Below, in pieces: positions 1-5,960 of a DNA stretch of 11,030 nt. The notes under the pieces are model-generated. The model was given only the letters and a program-made list of their open reading frames with translations. It searched no databases and had not been told where the DNA came from. How positions within the stretch are numbered: the stretch's first letter is position 1; the number at the start of each line of letters is the position of its first letter. Origin of the DNA: CAZKTF01 sp964555565 (GTDB taxonomy: Bacteria > Planctomycetota > JAJSAM01 > JAKLKS01); NCBI GenBank assembly GCA_964555565.1, contig CAZKTF010000113.1, positions 1-11,030 on the forward strand, in the 5' to 3' direction. Position numbers and translations under genes: made by a program.

Positions 1-1
1 C

Positions 2-943
2 GGCAAGTGCCTCGTCACCCCCCAGACCGGCCCCAAGGGCCGCCTCGTCCGCCGGGTCCTCGTCGAGGCCGGATGCGACATCGGCCGCGAGCTCTACCTC
101 GGGTGCGTCCTCGACCGCCGGCTCGGGCTGCCCGTCCTGATGGCGTCCAAGCAGGGCGGCGTCGAGGTCGAGGAGGTCGCGGCGCGCGACCCGGACGCGA
201 TCCTGAAGCAGCCCTTCGACGTGGGCTACGGCCTCCAGCCGTTCCAGGGCCGCGCGCTCGGCTTCGGGCTGGGGCTGGAGGGCGAGACGTTCAAGGCCTT
301 CACCGCGATGGCCGCCGCCGTCGCGCGGATGTTCGTCGAGCGCGATTGCACCCTGCTCGAGATCAACCCGCTCGTCGTGACGAAGCAGGGCGGGATCGTC
401 GCCCTCGACGGCAAGATGGGGATCGACGACCGCGCGCTCGAGCTGAAGAAGCAGCCCGAGCTCGAGGCGATGCGCGACGTGCACGAGGAGGACCCGATCG
501 AGCGCGAGGCCGCGACCTACGGGCTCAACTACGTCTCGATGGACGGCAACATCGGCTGCATGGTGAACGGCGCGGGCCTCGCCATGGCCACCATGGACAT
601 CATCAAACTCGCGGGCGGCGCGCCCGCGAACTTCCTCGACGTGGGCGGCGGGGCCACGGAGGAGCGCGTCACGGAGGCCTTCCGCATCATCCTGGAGGAC
701 CCGCGGGTGCGCGCGATCCTCGTGAACATCTTCGGCGGGATCATGAAGTGCGACGTGATCGCCGAGGGGGTCGTCGCCGCCGCGCGGGAGGTCGGGCGGA
801 TAGTCCCGCTGGTGGTGCGCCTGGAGGGGACGAACGTCGAGAGGGGGCGCGAGATCCTCGCCCGGAGCGGGCTCGCGCTGACGCCGGCCCGGGACATGTC
901 CGACGCCGCGGCGAAGGTCGTGGCGGCCGCGGGGGGGGGGTAG
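2..943 (+). CDS. sucC: Succinyl-CoA synthetase beta subunit, 5'-truncated by the window edge
   Basis: Beta subunit of ADP/GDP-forming succinate-CoA ligase, which with SucD converts succinyl-CoA to succinate with nucleoside triphosphate formation in the cytosolic TCA cycle. The reading frame is open from base 2; 313 codons are present, against roughly 385-395 for the family, so about 75-80 N-terminal residues lie outside the window. Visible are the end of the ATP-grasp domain, with the Mg-nucleotide segments LLEINPLVVTKQGG and ALDGKMG, and the C-terminal CoA-ligase domain with DGNIGCMVNGAGLAMATMD, ANFLDVGGGATEERV and NIFGGIMKCD. These match E. coli SucC closely by memory. The gene ends AAAGGG-stop, where the three glycines are written in a run of ten G. 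sucD starts two bases after the stop, so the genes are surely co-transcribed and translationally coupled. Assignment is essentially certain; nucleotide specificity (ATP or GTP) cannot be read here. Confidence 0.97.
   Translation, partial: GKCLVTPQTGPKGRLVRRVLVEAGCDIGRELYLGCVLDRRLGLPVLMASKQGGVEVEEVAARDPDAILKQPFDVGYGLQPFQGRALGFGLGLEGETFKAFTAMAAAVARMFVERDCTLLEINPLVVTKQGGIVALDGKMGIDDRALELKKQPELEAMRDVHEEDPIEREAATYGLNYVSMDGNIGCMVNGAGLAMATMDIIKLAGGAPANFLDVGGGATEERVTEAFRIILEDPRVRAILVNIFGGIMKCDVIAEGVVAAAREVGRIVPLVVRLEGTNVERGREILARSGLALTPARDMSDAAAKVVAAAGGG
931..940 (+). other. Ten-G homopolymer at the sucC/sucD junction
   Basis: Ten consecutive G bases encode the last Gly residues of SucC directly before its TAG stop, five bases ahead of the sucD GTG. 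The tract is a possible slippage site: a -1 shift, or one extra G in the transcript, joins the sucC frame to the sucD frame through Val-Ala. It may also serve as a weak Shine-Dalgarno substitute for sucD through G-U pairing. A homopolymer miscall cannot be excluded. Confidence 0.6.
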
Positions 944-945
944 CC

Positions 946-1851
946 GTGGCGGTCCTCGTCGGCAGGGACACGCGCGTCGTCGTGCAGGGCCTCACCGGGA
1001 GCGCCGGCACCTTCCACGCGAAGCAGTGCCTGGAGTACGGGACCAGGGTCGTCGCCGGCGCCGTGCCCGGCAAGGGCGGCACCCGGTGGGAGGACCGCCT
1101 CCCCGTGTTCGACACGGTCGAGGAGGCCGTGCGGAAGGAAGGGGCGGACTGCGCCCTCGTCTTCGTCCCGCCCCCCTTCGCGGCGGACGCCATCGAGGAG
1201 GCGGCGGCCGCGGGCGTGGCGCTCATCGTCGCCATCACCGAGGGGATCCCGATCCTGGACATGGTCCGCGCGCGGCGGGCGGTCCGGGCGGCGGGGGTGC
1301 GCCTCCTCGGGCCCAACTGCCCGGGCGTGATCACGCCGGGGGAGGCCAAGATCGGGATCATGCCGGGCTACATCCACCGGCCGGGCCGCGTCGGCGTCGT
1401 CTCCCGCAGCGGGACCCTCACCTACGAGAGCGTCTGGCAGCTCACCTCGCGCGGGATCGGCCAGTCCACCTGCATCGGCCTCGGCGGGGACCCGGTGAAC
1501 GGGACCTCCTTCCTCGACGCGCTCGCGCTCTTCGAGGCCGACCCGGGGACCGACGGCGTGGTCCTCATCGGCGAGATCGGCGGGAGCGCCGAGGAGGAGG
1601 CCGCGGCCTTCATCAAGGAGAAGATGAAGAAGCCCGTGGCGGCCTTCATCGCCGGGAGCACGGCCCCGCCCGGACGGCGGATGGGCCACGCGGGGGCGCT
1701 CATCGAGGGCGGGACCGGGACCGCGGCGGCGAAGAAGGAGGCCCTCCGCGCCGTCGGGGCGAAGGTGGCCGAGAGCCCGGCGGACATGGGGACCGCGATG
1801 GCCGCGGCGCTCTCCGAGCGCGGGCTCCTCCCCGCCGGGGCGAAGGTCTAG
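946..1851 (+). CDS. sucD: Succinyl-CoA synthetase alpha subunit
   Basis: Alpha subunit of succinate-CoA ligase; binds CoA and carries the phosphohistidine intermediate. The product has 301 residues (family about 290). The GTG start at 946 is chosen because the N-terminus then aligns with E. coli SucD: VLVGRDTRVVVQGLTGSAGT, then PGKGG, the CoA-site GPNCPG, SRSGTLTYE, GLGGDPVNG, GEIGGSAEEEAA and the phosphohistidine loop RRMGHAGALIEGG with His248. All key residues are present, so the enzyme should be active. It follows sucC after two bases. The only upstream Shine-Dalgarno candidate is the poly-G end of sucC, so translation probably depends on termination of sucC. The same frame stays open upstream through all of the visible sucC, but that part translates to low-complexity Arg/Ala/Gly sequence and is an antigene shadow of the GC-rich sucC. 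Confidence 0.97.
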   Translation: MAVLVGRDTRVVVQGLTGSAGTFHAKQCLEYGTRVVAGAVPGKGGTRWEDRLPVFDTVEEAVRKEGADCALVFVPPPFAADAIEEAAAAGVALIVAITEGIPILDMVRARRAVRAAGVRLLGPNCPGVITPGEAKIGIMPGYIHRPGRVGVVSRSGTLTYESVWQLTSRGIGQSTCIGLGGDPVNGTSFLDALALFEADPGTDGVVLIGEIGGSAEEEAAAFIKEKMKKPVAAFIAGSTAPPGRRMGHAGALIEGGTGTAAAKKEALRAVGAKVAESPADMGTAMAAALSERGLLPAGAKV

Positions 1852-1868
1852 GCCCGGCCTCTCCTCCC

Positions 1869-2075
1869 ATGGCTCGCATCCCCGGCGGGCCGGCCCGTTC
1901 CGTGTTCCTGCTGGGGCGCTTCCTCCAGGTCCTGGGCCTCGTGCTCCTCCCCGTCGGCCTCTACGCGGGGACGGTCCGCGGGCAGGGGATGACCGTGGAG
2001 CTCACCCTCCTCGGCGCGGGCGCCGGGCTCTTCCTCCTCGGGAACCTCCTCCTCCGGCCCTTCCGGAGGGAGTAG
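1869..2075 (+). CDS. Small two-helix membrane protein of unknown function
   Basis: A 68-residue protein, not recognised. It has a short basic N-terminus (MARIPGGPARS), a first hydrophobic helix around residues 12-34 (FLLGRFLQVLGLVLLPVGLY), a short polar turn with GTVRGQG, a second helix around residues 42-61 (LTLLGAGAGLFLLGNLLL) and a basic end RPFRRE. This predicts a hairpin in the inner membrane with both ends in the cytoplasm. The ATG lies 17 bases after the sucD stop and lacks a Shine-Dalgarno match, so it may be read from the sucCD transcript; a GTG at about 1902 is a weaker alternative start. The hydrophobic pattern and the stop just ahead of the next gene support a real gene, but homology was not seen. 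Confidence 0.6.
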   Translation: MARIPGGPARSVFLLGRFLQVLGLVLLPVGLYAGTVRGQGMTVELTLLGAGAGLFLLGNLLLRPFRRE

Positions 2076-2122
2076 ACGCGGGGGAAGGTCCCCACGACCC
2101 GTGGCATCATGGGGCGGGACCC

Positions 2123-2134
2123 GGAGGGGAGGAG
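2123..2134 (+). promoter_or_regulatory. Strong Shine-Dalgarno for the M23 gene
   Basis: GGAGGGGAGGAG ends two bases before the ATG at 2137, with its first GGAGG well placed. It decides the start at 2137 over the in-frame GTG at 2101, which has no ribosome site and would add residues ahead of the signal peptide. Confidence 0.75.
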
Positions 2135-2136
2135 CC

Positions 2137-3450
2137 ATGGCGCGTCGCACTCGGGCGTGGGCCCCGGCCGGGCTCCTCCTCGGGCTCGTGCCCGCGGGGG
2201 CCGGGGAGCCGCCCGCGCCGGCCCCCTTCAGCGACGCCGCGGTCTTCGCGCGGATCGAGACCCTCCGGGAGAAGGCGGCGCGGCTGGTCGTGGACGGGAA
2301 GGCGGGCGACTGGGAGGGGATTCCGTCCTTCGCGGACCCCGCGGGGGACGCCGGCGGGGACGCCTCGCGGGACGTCCTCCGCGTGGCCCTCGCCGCGCGC
2401 GCGGAGGACGCGGTGATCCTGGTCGCGCTGGCGGGGCCGCTCCCCGCCGCCGGGCACGCGCTCTGGCTCGACCTCGACTTCACGGGCCACGCGACGCGGG
2501 ACCTCCGGTTGGGGATCGGCGGCGCGGGGCCGCCCCTCGTGCGCATCTACCCCGAGGACCGAGGGTCCTTCGACGCCTTCGGCGTCCCGGTGGAGGTCGT
2601 CGCCGGGGAGGTCGTGGAGGTCCGCGTCCCGCTCGGCCTCGTCGCCGCGCTCCTCGGCCCCGACGCCGGGCGCTCCTGGACGGAGGGCCCGCGCCGCCGC
2701 TGGGTCCGGGTCCGGACCTACACCTGCGCCGCGGACGGGACGACCTTCGTGGACCACGGCCCCGCGGTCGGCTCCTTCCGCCTGGCGGACGACTGGGGCC
2801 CGCTCGACCCCCCGCCGCCGCGGTGGACCCGGGCCGCGCGGGCCGTCCCGTTCCCGCTCGGCGGGAAGTGGCTCGTCCGGCAGGGGGCCCTGGGCCTCTG
2901 GTCGCACCGGGACCAGTGGGCCTACGACTTCGGCCGCGTGAACGACGCCCTCCAGCCCTCGCGCGCGGCGGGGAGCCCGGACAACGCCGACTACTTCGCC
3001 TTCGGAGAGCCGGTGCGCGCCCCGGAGGCCGGGACCGTGCTGGCGGCGGCGGACGGGACGCCGGACAACCCGGCGCTCGAGGGGGAGACGCAGGACCCGG
3101 AGCGGAGGTCGGGGGCGAACTTCGTCCTCCTCGGGCTGGAGGACGGCTTCTCCCTCTCCTTCCTCCACCTCCGCAAGGGCAGCGTCCCCGTCAGGCCGGG
3201 GGAGCGCCTCGCCGCGGGGGCGCTCCTCGGACAGGTGGGCAACTCCGGGGACTCGCGGGCCCCGCACCTCCACCTCGCCCTCCTCGGGGAGCGCGCGGGG
3301 AAGAGGGAGGCCCTCCCCCTGGCGCTGCGGGCCGTGCGGGTGGGCCTCAACCCGGGCCGCGAGGACCCCTGGGCGCGCGACCTCGAGTCCTGGGACGTCC
3401 GCGAGGGCTGGTTCGTCGAGTCCCGGGAGCCCGCCGGCCCGGGGAAGTAG
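2137..3450 (+). CDS. Secreted M23 metallopeptidase with N-terminal CBM9-like domain
   Basis: A 437-residue exported protein, probably a peptidoglycan or glycan-associated zinc endopeptidase. Residues 1-22 form a signal peptide (basic start, then GLLLGLVPAGAG). Residues about 30-225 resemble a CBM9-like/DOMON-type beta-sandwich: LVVDGKAGDWEGIPSFADP, then a D-rich DVLRVALAA segment and HALWLDLDF. Residues about 250-400 are an M23 (LytM/lysostaphin-type) domain: His257 and Asp264 in HRDQWAYDFGR, the typical FGEPVRAPEAGTVLAAADG strand, His344 in SFLHLRKG, GQVGNSGDSRAPHLHLALLG with His377 and His379 as the HxH metal/catalytic pair. The first His-Asp pair is spaced wider than the canonical HxxxD, a variant seen in some distant M23 proteins. 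Expected action is in the periplasm or outside the cell. It lies 61 bases after the small membrane protein and may have its own promoter. The peptidase call is firm; the substrate is not known. Confidence 0.88.
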   Translation: MARRTRAWAPAGLLLGLVPAGAGEPPAPAPFSDAAVFARIETLREKAARLVVDGKAGDWEGIPSFADPAGDAGGDASRDVLRVALAARAEDAVILVALAGPLPAAGHALWLDLDFTGHATRDLRLGIGGAGPPLVRIYPEDRGSFDAFGVPVEVVAGEVVEVRVPLGLVAALLGPDAGRSWTEGPRRRWVRVRTYTCAADGTTFVDHGPAVGSFRLADDWGPLDPPPPRWTRAARAVPFPLGGKWLVRQGALGLWSHRDQWAYDFGRVNDALQPSRAAGSPDNADYFAFGEPVRAPEAGTVLAAADGTPDNPALEGETQDPERRSGANFVLLGLEDGFSLSFLHLRKGSVPVRPGERLAAGALLGQVGNSGDSRAPHLHLALLGERAGKREALPLALRAVRVGLNPGREDPWARDLESWDVREGWFVESREPAGPGK

Positions 3451-3458
3451 CTACTTCC
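3443..3458. repeat. 16-bp perfect palindrome spanning two abutting stop codons
   Basis: GGAAGTAGCTACTTCC is a perfect inverted repeat with its centre exactly between the TAG of the M23 gene (3448-3450) and the TAG of the converging esterase gene (3451-3453 on the other strand). It arises because both proteins end in Lys(AAG)-TAG. It could act as a weak bidirectional transcription barrier, but no T tract follows on either side. Confidence 0.6.
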
Positions 3459-4755
3459 TCCCCAGCACCTCGTCCACGAACTCCCAGACCTTCCCCTGCT
3501 GGGCGGCGTGGCCGACCCCCTTGACCATCGTGCGCTGCACGTTCGCGTAACCCAGCTCCTTCAGCGTCCGGCAGGCGATGTCGGTCTGGGGCTCGATGCC
3601 CGGCTGGTTGCGGTCCCCGAAGGTGAACTCCCGGTGCGGGTCCTTCTCCCCGGTGAGGATCCGGATCGGAGGGCCGCCCGCGGGGCCCGCCCCGGGGGCG
3701 CCCTCGAGGCCCCCGCCCCCGAAGTTCGCGCAGGAGGGCGCGGCGCCCCGCATCCGCTCCGGGTGCTGGAGGAGCATCCAGTAGGTGAGGATCCCGCCCC
3801 CGCTGAACCCGGTCATGAAGACCTTCCCCTCGCCGCCGAACCGCGCCTTCACCTCGTCGAGGACGGCGACGAGCCCGGGCCCGTCGAAAGCGAGCCTCCC
3901 GGTCCCCGGGGTCTCGAACTCCTTGAGGACCTCCGGGTCGTAGACCGAGAACTTCCCGGGCTCGAACTTGTTGGTGCAGGAGAGGGCCACGGGCTCCACG
4001 ACGATCACCGGGCGGGAACCGCGGGTGTCGCGGAAGGACCGGGCGCTGCCGAGGAAGTTCGCGCCCGCCCCGTCCACCGCGACGAGGACCGGGTAGGAGC
4101 CGCCCTTCCTCCAGCCCTTCGGGAGGGAGACCCAGGCCGCGGAGCGCTGCGCGGGGGAGCCCACGAGGACCAGGTCCGAGAGGGCGAGCTTCAGTTCGAG
4201 GGCGTCGTAGCGCCCCTTCGCGGCCCCCTCGACGTCGAGCCTCCGCAGCCCGACCAGGAGGCGCCCCGCCTCCTCGGGCCGGGAGGAGGCGTCGTCCGCC
4301 GCGCGGAGCCCCCGGTCCAGGCGGGCCTTCGTGGGCTCCCACCGGATCGCGCGGAGCGCGAAGTCCGCGAACCGGGCCCCGTCGTCCTTGTCGTGGGGGA
4401 GGGCCGCGAGACGGTCGTAGGCCTTCGCCAGGTCCGCGGCCACGGCTTTCCGCTGCTTCTCCACGGCGGGCGCGTCGGCGGAATCGAGGGGGAGGGCCTC
4501 GACGGCCTCCGCGGCCTGCCGGAGGCCCGGGGCCACGCGGTCGAGCCCCGTGGCCTCGGCCAGGGCCGCACGACCCTCGGTCCGCGCGCCCTGCTTCGCG
4601 CACCAGTTCGCCCAGGCCACGAGCTCGCCCGCGGCCTGCAGGCGGACCTTCGCCTCGGCCTCGGAGACCTCCCCCGTGGCCGCGGTCCCGGCCGCGAGGG
4701 CGAGGAGGATGGAGGCGGTCGCGCCCCGGACCCGGCGAACCGACCCGACTCCCAT
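3451..4755 (-). CDS. Secreted alpha/beta-hydrolase (LpqC/PHB-depolymerase-like esterase) with helical N-terminal domain
   Basis: A 434-residue exported esterase-like protein. Residues 1-27 look like a signal peptide (ASILLALAAGTAATG). Residues about 30-200 are Ala/Leu/Glu-rich and helical, of no recognised family. The alpha/beta-hydrolase core runs from about 205 to the end: WVSLPKGWRKGGSYPVLVAV, then DGAGANF at Asp228, where relatives usually have His-Gly of the oxyanion hole. The nucleophile elbow is GFSGGG with Ser318, the acid is probably Asp372 in TGEKDPHREF, and the base His416 in GVGHAAQQG. The triad is complete, so activity is likely despite the oxyanion change. It is the last gene of a minus-strand block, 58 bases after the other esterase, with which it shares the GEKDP signature, suggesting an old duplication. 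Substrate (polyester, acyl sugar or other) cannot be inferred. Confidence 0.82.
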   Translation of the reverse strand: MGVGSVRRVRGATASILLALAAGTAATGEVSEAEAKVRLQAAGELVAWANWCAKQGARTEGRAALAEATGLDRVAPGLRQAAEAVEALPLDSADAPAVEKQRKAVAADLAKAYDRLAALPHDKDDGARFADFALRAIRWEPTKARLDRGLRAADDASSRPEEAGRLLVGLRRLDVEGAAKGRYDALELKLALSDLVLVGSPAQRSAAWVSLPKGWRKGGSYPVLVAVDGAGANFLGSARSFRDTRGSRPVIVVEPVALSCTNKFEPGKFSVYDPEVLKEFETPGTGRLAFDGPGLVAVLDEVKARFGGEGKVFMTGFSGGGILTYWMLLQHPERMRGAAPSCANFGGGGLEGAPGAGPAGGPPIRILTGEKDPHREFTFGDRNQPGIEPQTDIACRTLKELGYANVQRTMVKGVGHAAQQGKVWEFVDEVLGRK

Positions 4756-4759
4756 CGTG

Positions 4760-4765
4760 CCCTCC
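4760..4765 (-). promoter_or_regulatory. Shine-Dalgarno for the second esterase gene
   Basis: On the minus strand GGAGGG lies four bases before the ATG at 4755. It supports this start, which also leaves a normal signal peptide at the N-terminus. Confidence 0.6.
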
Positions 4766-4770
4766 AGGAA

Positions 4771-4801
4771 CGGGGACGGTCCCCGGGTCCATGCGACCCG
4801 G
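4771..4801 (-). other. Two overlapping hairpins between the esterase genes
   Basis: The 58-base gap holds CGGGGACGGTCCCCG (4771-4785; 6-bp stem, 3-base loop) and, overlapping by three bases, CCGGGTC/GACCCGG (4783-4789 with 4795-4801; 7-bp perfect stem, 5-base loop CATGC). The two stems cannot both form fully, so they may be alternatives. In the minus-strand transcript they follow the stop of the upstream esterase and precede the ribosome site of the next gene. No U tract follows, so a classical intrinsic terminator is unlikely; an RNA-stabilising or attenuating element is possible. Confidence 0.4.
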
Positions 4802-4813
4802 CGGTGCGGGTCC

Positions 4814-5887
4814 CTACTTCCTCTTCGGTGGGGACTTCTCCTTCGCCACGGCCCTGAGCGCCGCGGCGAGCGCCGCCGGCTTGATGTCCCCCTCGAGGAC
4901 CTTCACGACCGTGCCCAGGGGCTGGTAGACGACCACCGCGGGGGTGGACTTGAGGCCCGCCCCCAGGAAGTTCGCGGGGAAGTCCTTCCGGTCCTGCTTC
5001 CAGGCCACGAGCTGGTTCCCGAGGAAGCGCACGAGGGGGTCCTGGAGCGTGGCGTTCTCGAACTGCTTCGCCTTCTCGTTCACCCCGTCGTCCTCCGAGG
5101 AGTACCAGTAGACGAACCCCCCGAGCTTCTTCGCGGCCATGGCCCCCTGCGGGTCGCCGGTCGGCTCGAGCCAGTCGAGCGAGCGCGTGGAGCCCGGGGT
5201 GAACCGCCCCTCCTGGACCCCGAGCCACCAGCCGTAGTAGGGCATCTGCCGCGGCGTCCACTCGTGCTTCGCCCCGGGCTCCATCCGGAACTCCACGGAC
5301 CGGACCTTCCCCTCGAGGAGGTCCACGGTCGCCTCGGCGAAGGGACGGTTCGGGTCCTTCTCGCCGGCCATCGCCAGGACCCCCATTCCCTTCGCGGCGT
5401 GGGGCGGGGGCTTCCCCTCCTTGTAGCCCGCGGCCACCCAGCAGGCGCTCGTGAAGCGCAGGTCCGGGTCGAAGGCGACGGAGTGGAGGTTCCAGCCCCC
5501 GTTGGAGAAGCCGAGACCGTGGAGGCGGTCCTTCCCGATCCGGAGCGACTTCCGGAGCATGGCGACGATCCTCTTCACCGCGTCGAGGTCCGCCTTCTCC
5601 CAGGTCTGCCCGGCCGACTTCGGGGCGACCACGACGTAGTCCTCGGCGGCGAGGAAGGCGAGCGACCCCGCCATCCCGGTCTCCGTCCCCCCGGCGCCGT
5701 GGAGGACGACCACCATGGAGCGCTCCTTCGCGGGGTCGAAGGAGTCCGGCATGACGATGGAGCAGCGCCGCCCCTCCAGCACCTGCGAGGAGGTCCCCGC
5801 CGGGAACGGCCGGGGCTCCTCCGCGGGGGCCCCACGCGCGGGGAGCGCGGCGGCGGCGAGGAGGACCAGCGGGGAGAGGGCGCGCAT
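4814..5887 (-). CDS. Secreted esterase (LpqC-like) fused to a cysteine-free thioredoxin-like domain
   Basis: A 357-residue exported protein in two parts. Residues 1-20 are a signal peptide (MRALSPLVLLAAAALPARGA). Residues about 35-245 form an alpha/beta-hydrolase of the LpqC/PHB-depolymerase-like type: SMVVVLHGAGGTETGM with oxyanion His63-Gly64, GLGFSNGGW with nucleophile Ser128, AGEKDPNRPF with Asp178 and GAKHEW with His208. Residues about 254-350 follow the thioredoxin-fold pattern: GGFVYWYSSEDDG at the place of the active-site loop, then a helix, the FLGNQLVAWKQDRKDFP strand region, and LKSTPAVVVYQPLG with the cis-Pro candidate Pro316. The CxxC position reads SSED and the domain has no cysteine, so it cannot be a redox enzyme and is more likely a binding or structural module. 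The gene has no Shine-Dalgarno; a TACAAT box 9 bases upstream suggests a leaderless transcript. It lies 73 bases after GT9. Confidence 0.82.
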   Translation of the reverse strand: MRALSPLVLLAAAALPARGAPAEEPRPFPAGTSSQVLEGRRCSIVMPDSFDPAKERSMVVVLHGAGGTETGMAGSLAFLAAEDYVVVAPKSAGQTWEKADLDAVKRIVAMLRKSLRIGKDRLHGLGFSNGGWNLHSVAFDPDLRFTSACWVAAGYKEGKPPPHAAKGMGVLAMAGEKDPNRPFAEATVDLLEGKVRSVEFRMEPGAKHEWTPRQMPYYGWWLGVQEGRFTPGSTRSLDWLEPTGDPQGAMAAKKLGGFVYWYSSEDDGVNEKAKQFENATLQDPLVRFLGNQLVAWKQDRKDFPANFLGAGLKSTPAVVVYQPLGTVVKVLEGDIKPAALAAALRAVAKEKSPPKRK

Positions 5888-5896
5888 CGCCGGCCC

Positions 5897-5902
5897 ATTG
5901 TA
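5897..5902 (-). promoter_or_regulatory. Putative -10 box of a leaderless promoter for the esterase-thioredoxin gene
   Basis: On the minus strand TACAAT (five of six to TATAAT) ends nine bases before the ATG at 5887. An AT-rich hexamer stands out in this GC-rich context, and transcription starting 7-9 bases downstream would begin at or next to the start codon. There is no Shine-Dalgarno between. Confidence 0.55.
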
Positions 5903-5920
5903 GGGCAGGGGCCCGCGGGG

Positions 5921-5936
5921 GGGGAGCCGGCTCCCC
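5921..5936. repeat. 16-bp perfect palindrome upstream of the -10 box
   Basis: GGGGAGCCGGCTCCCC is a perfect inverted repeat in the gap between GT9 and the esterase-thioredoxin gene. It begins 18 bases upstream of the TACAAT box, so it covers the place of a -35 element and could be an operator or activator site. As RNA it would form a 6-bp stem with a CCGG loop, so a factor-dependent stop for GT9 is the alternative. Confidence 0.45.
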
Positions 5937-5960
5937 GGACCTCGGTCGCGCCTCGCGCCG

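Noticed and set aside
7..945. Open frame 1 upstream of sucD that would make a 614-residue protein
   Set aside because: It overlaps sucC in another frame and translates to Arg/Ala/Gly/Pro-rich sequence without any motif. The real sucD homology starts at 946.
2101..2136. GTG at 2101 as the start of the M23 protein
   Set aside because: It has no ribosome site and would put twelve non-hydrophobic residues before a good signal peptide; the ATG at 2137 has a strong Shine-Dalgarno.
2107..3273. Long antisense open frames over M23, and similarly over sucCD, the esterases, the ARPP-1-like and the vWA genes
   Set aside because: Stop triplets are rare in DNA this rich in G+C, so long antisense frames are expected. 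None shows signal peptides, motifs or ribosome sites, and each lies over a gene with clear homology.
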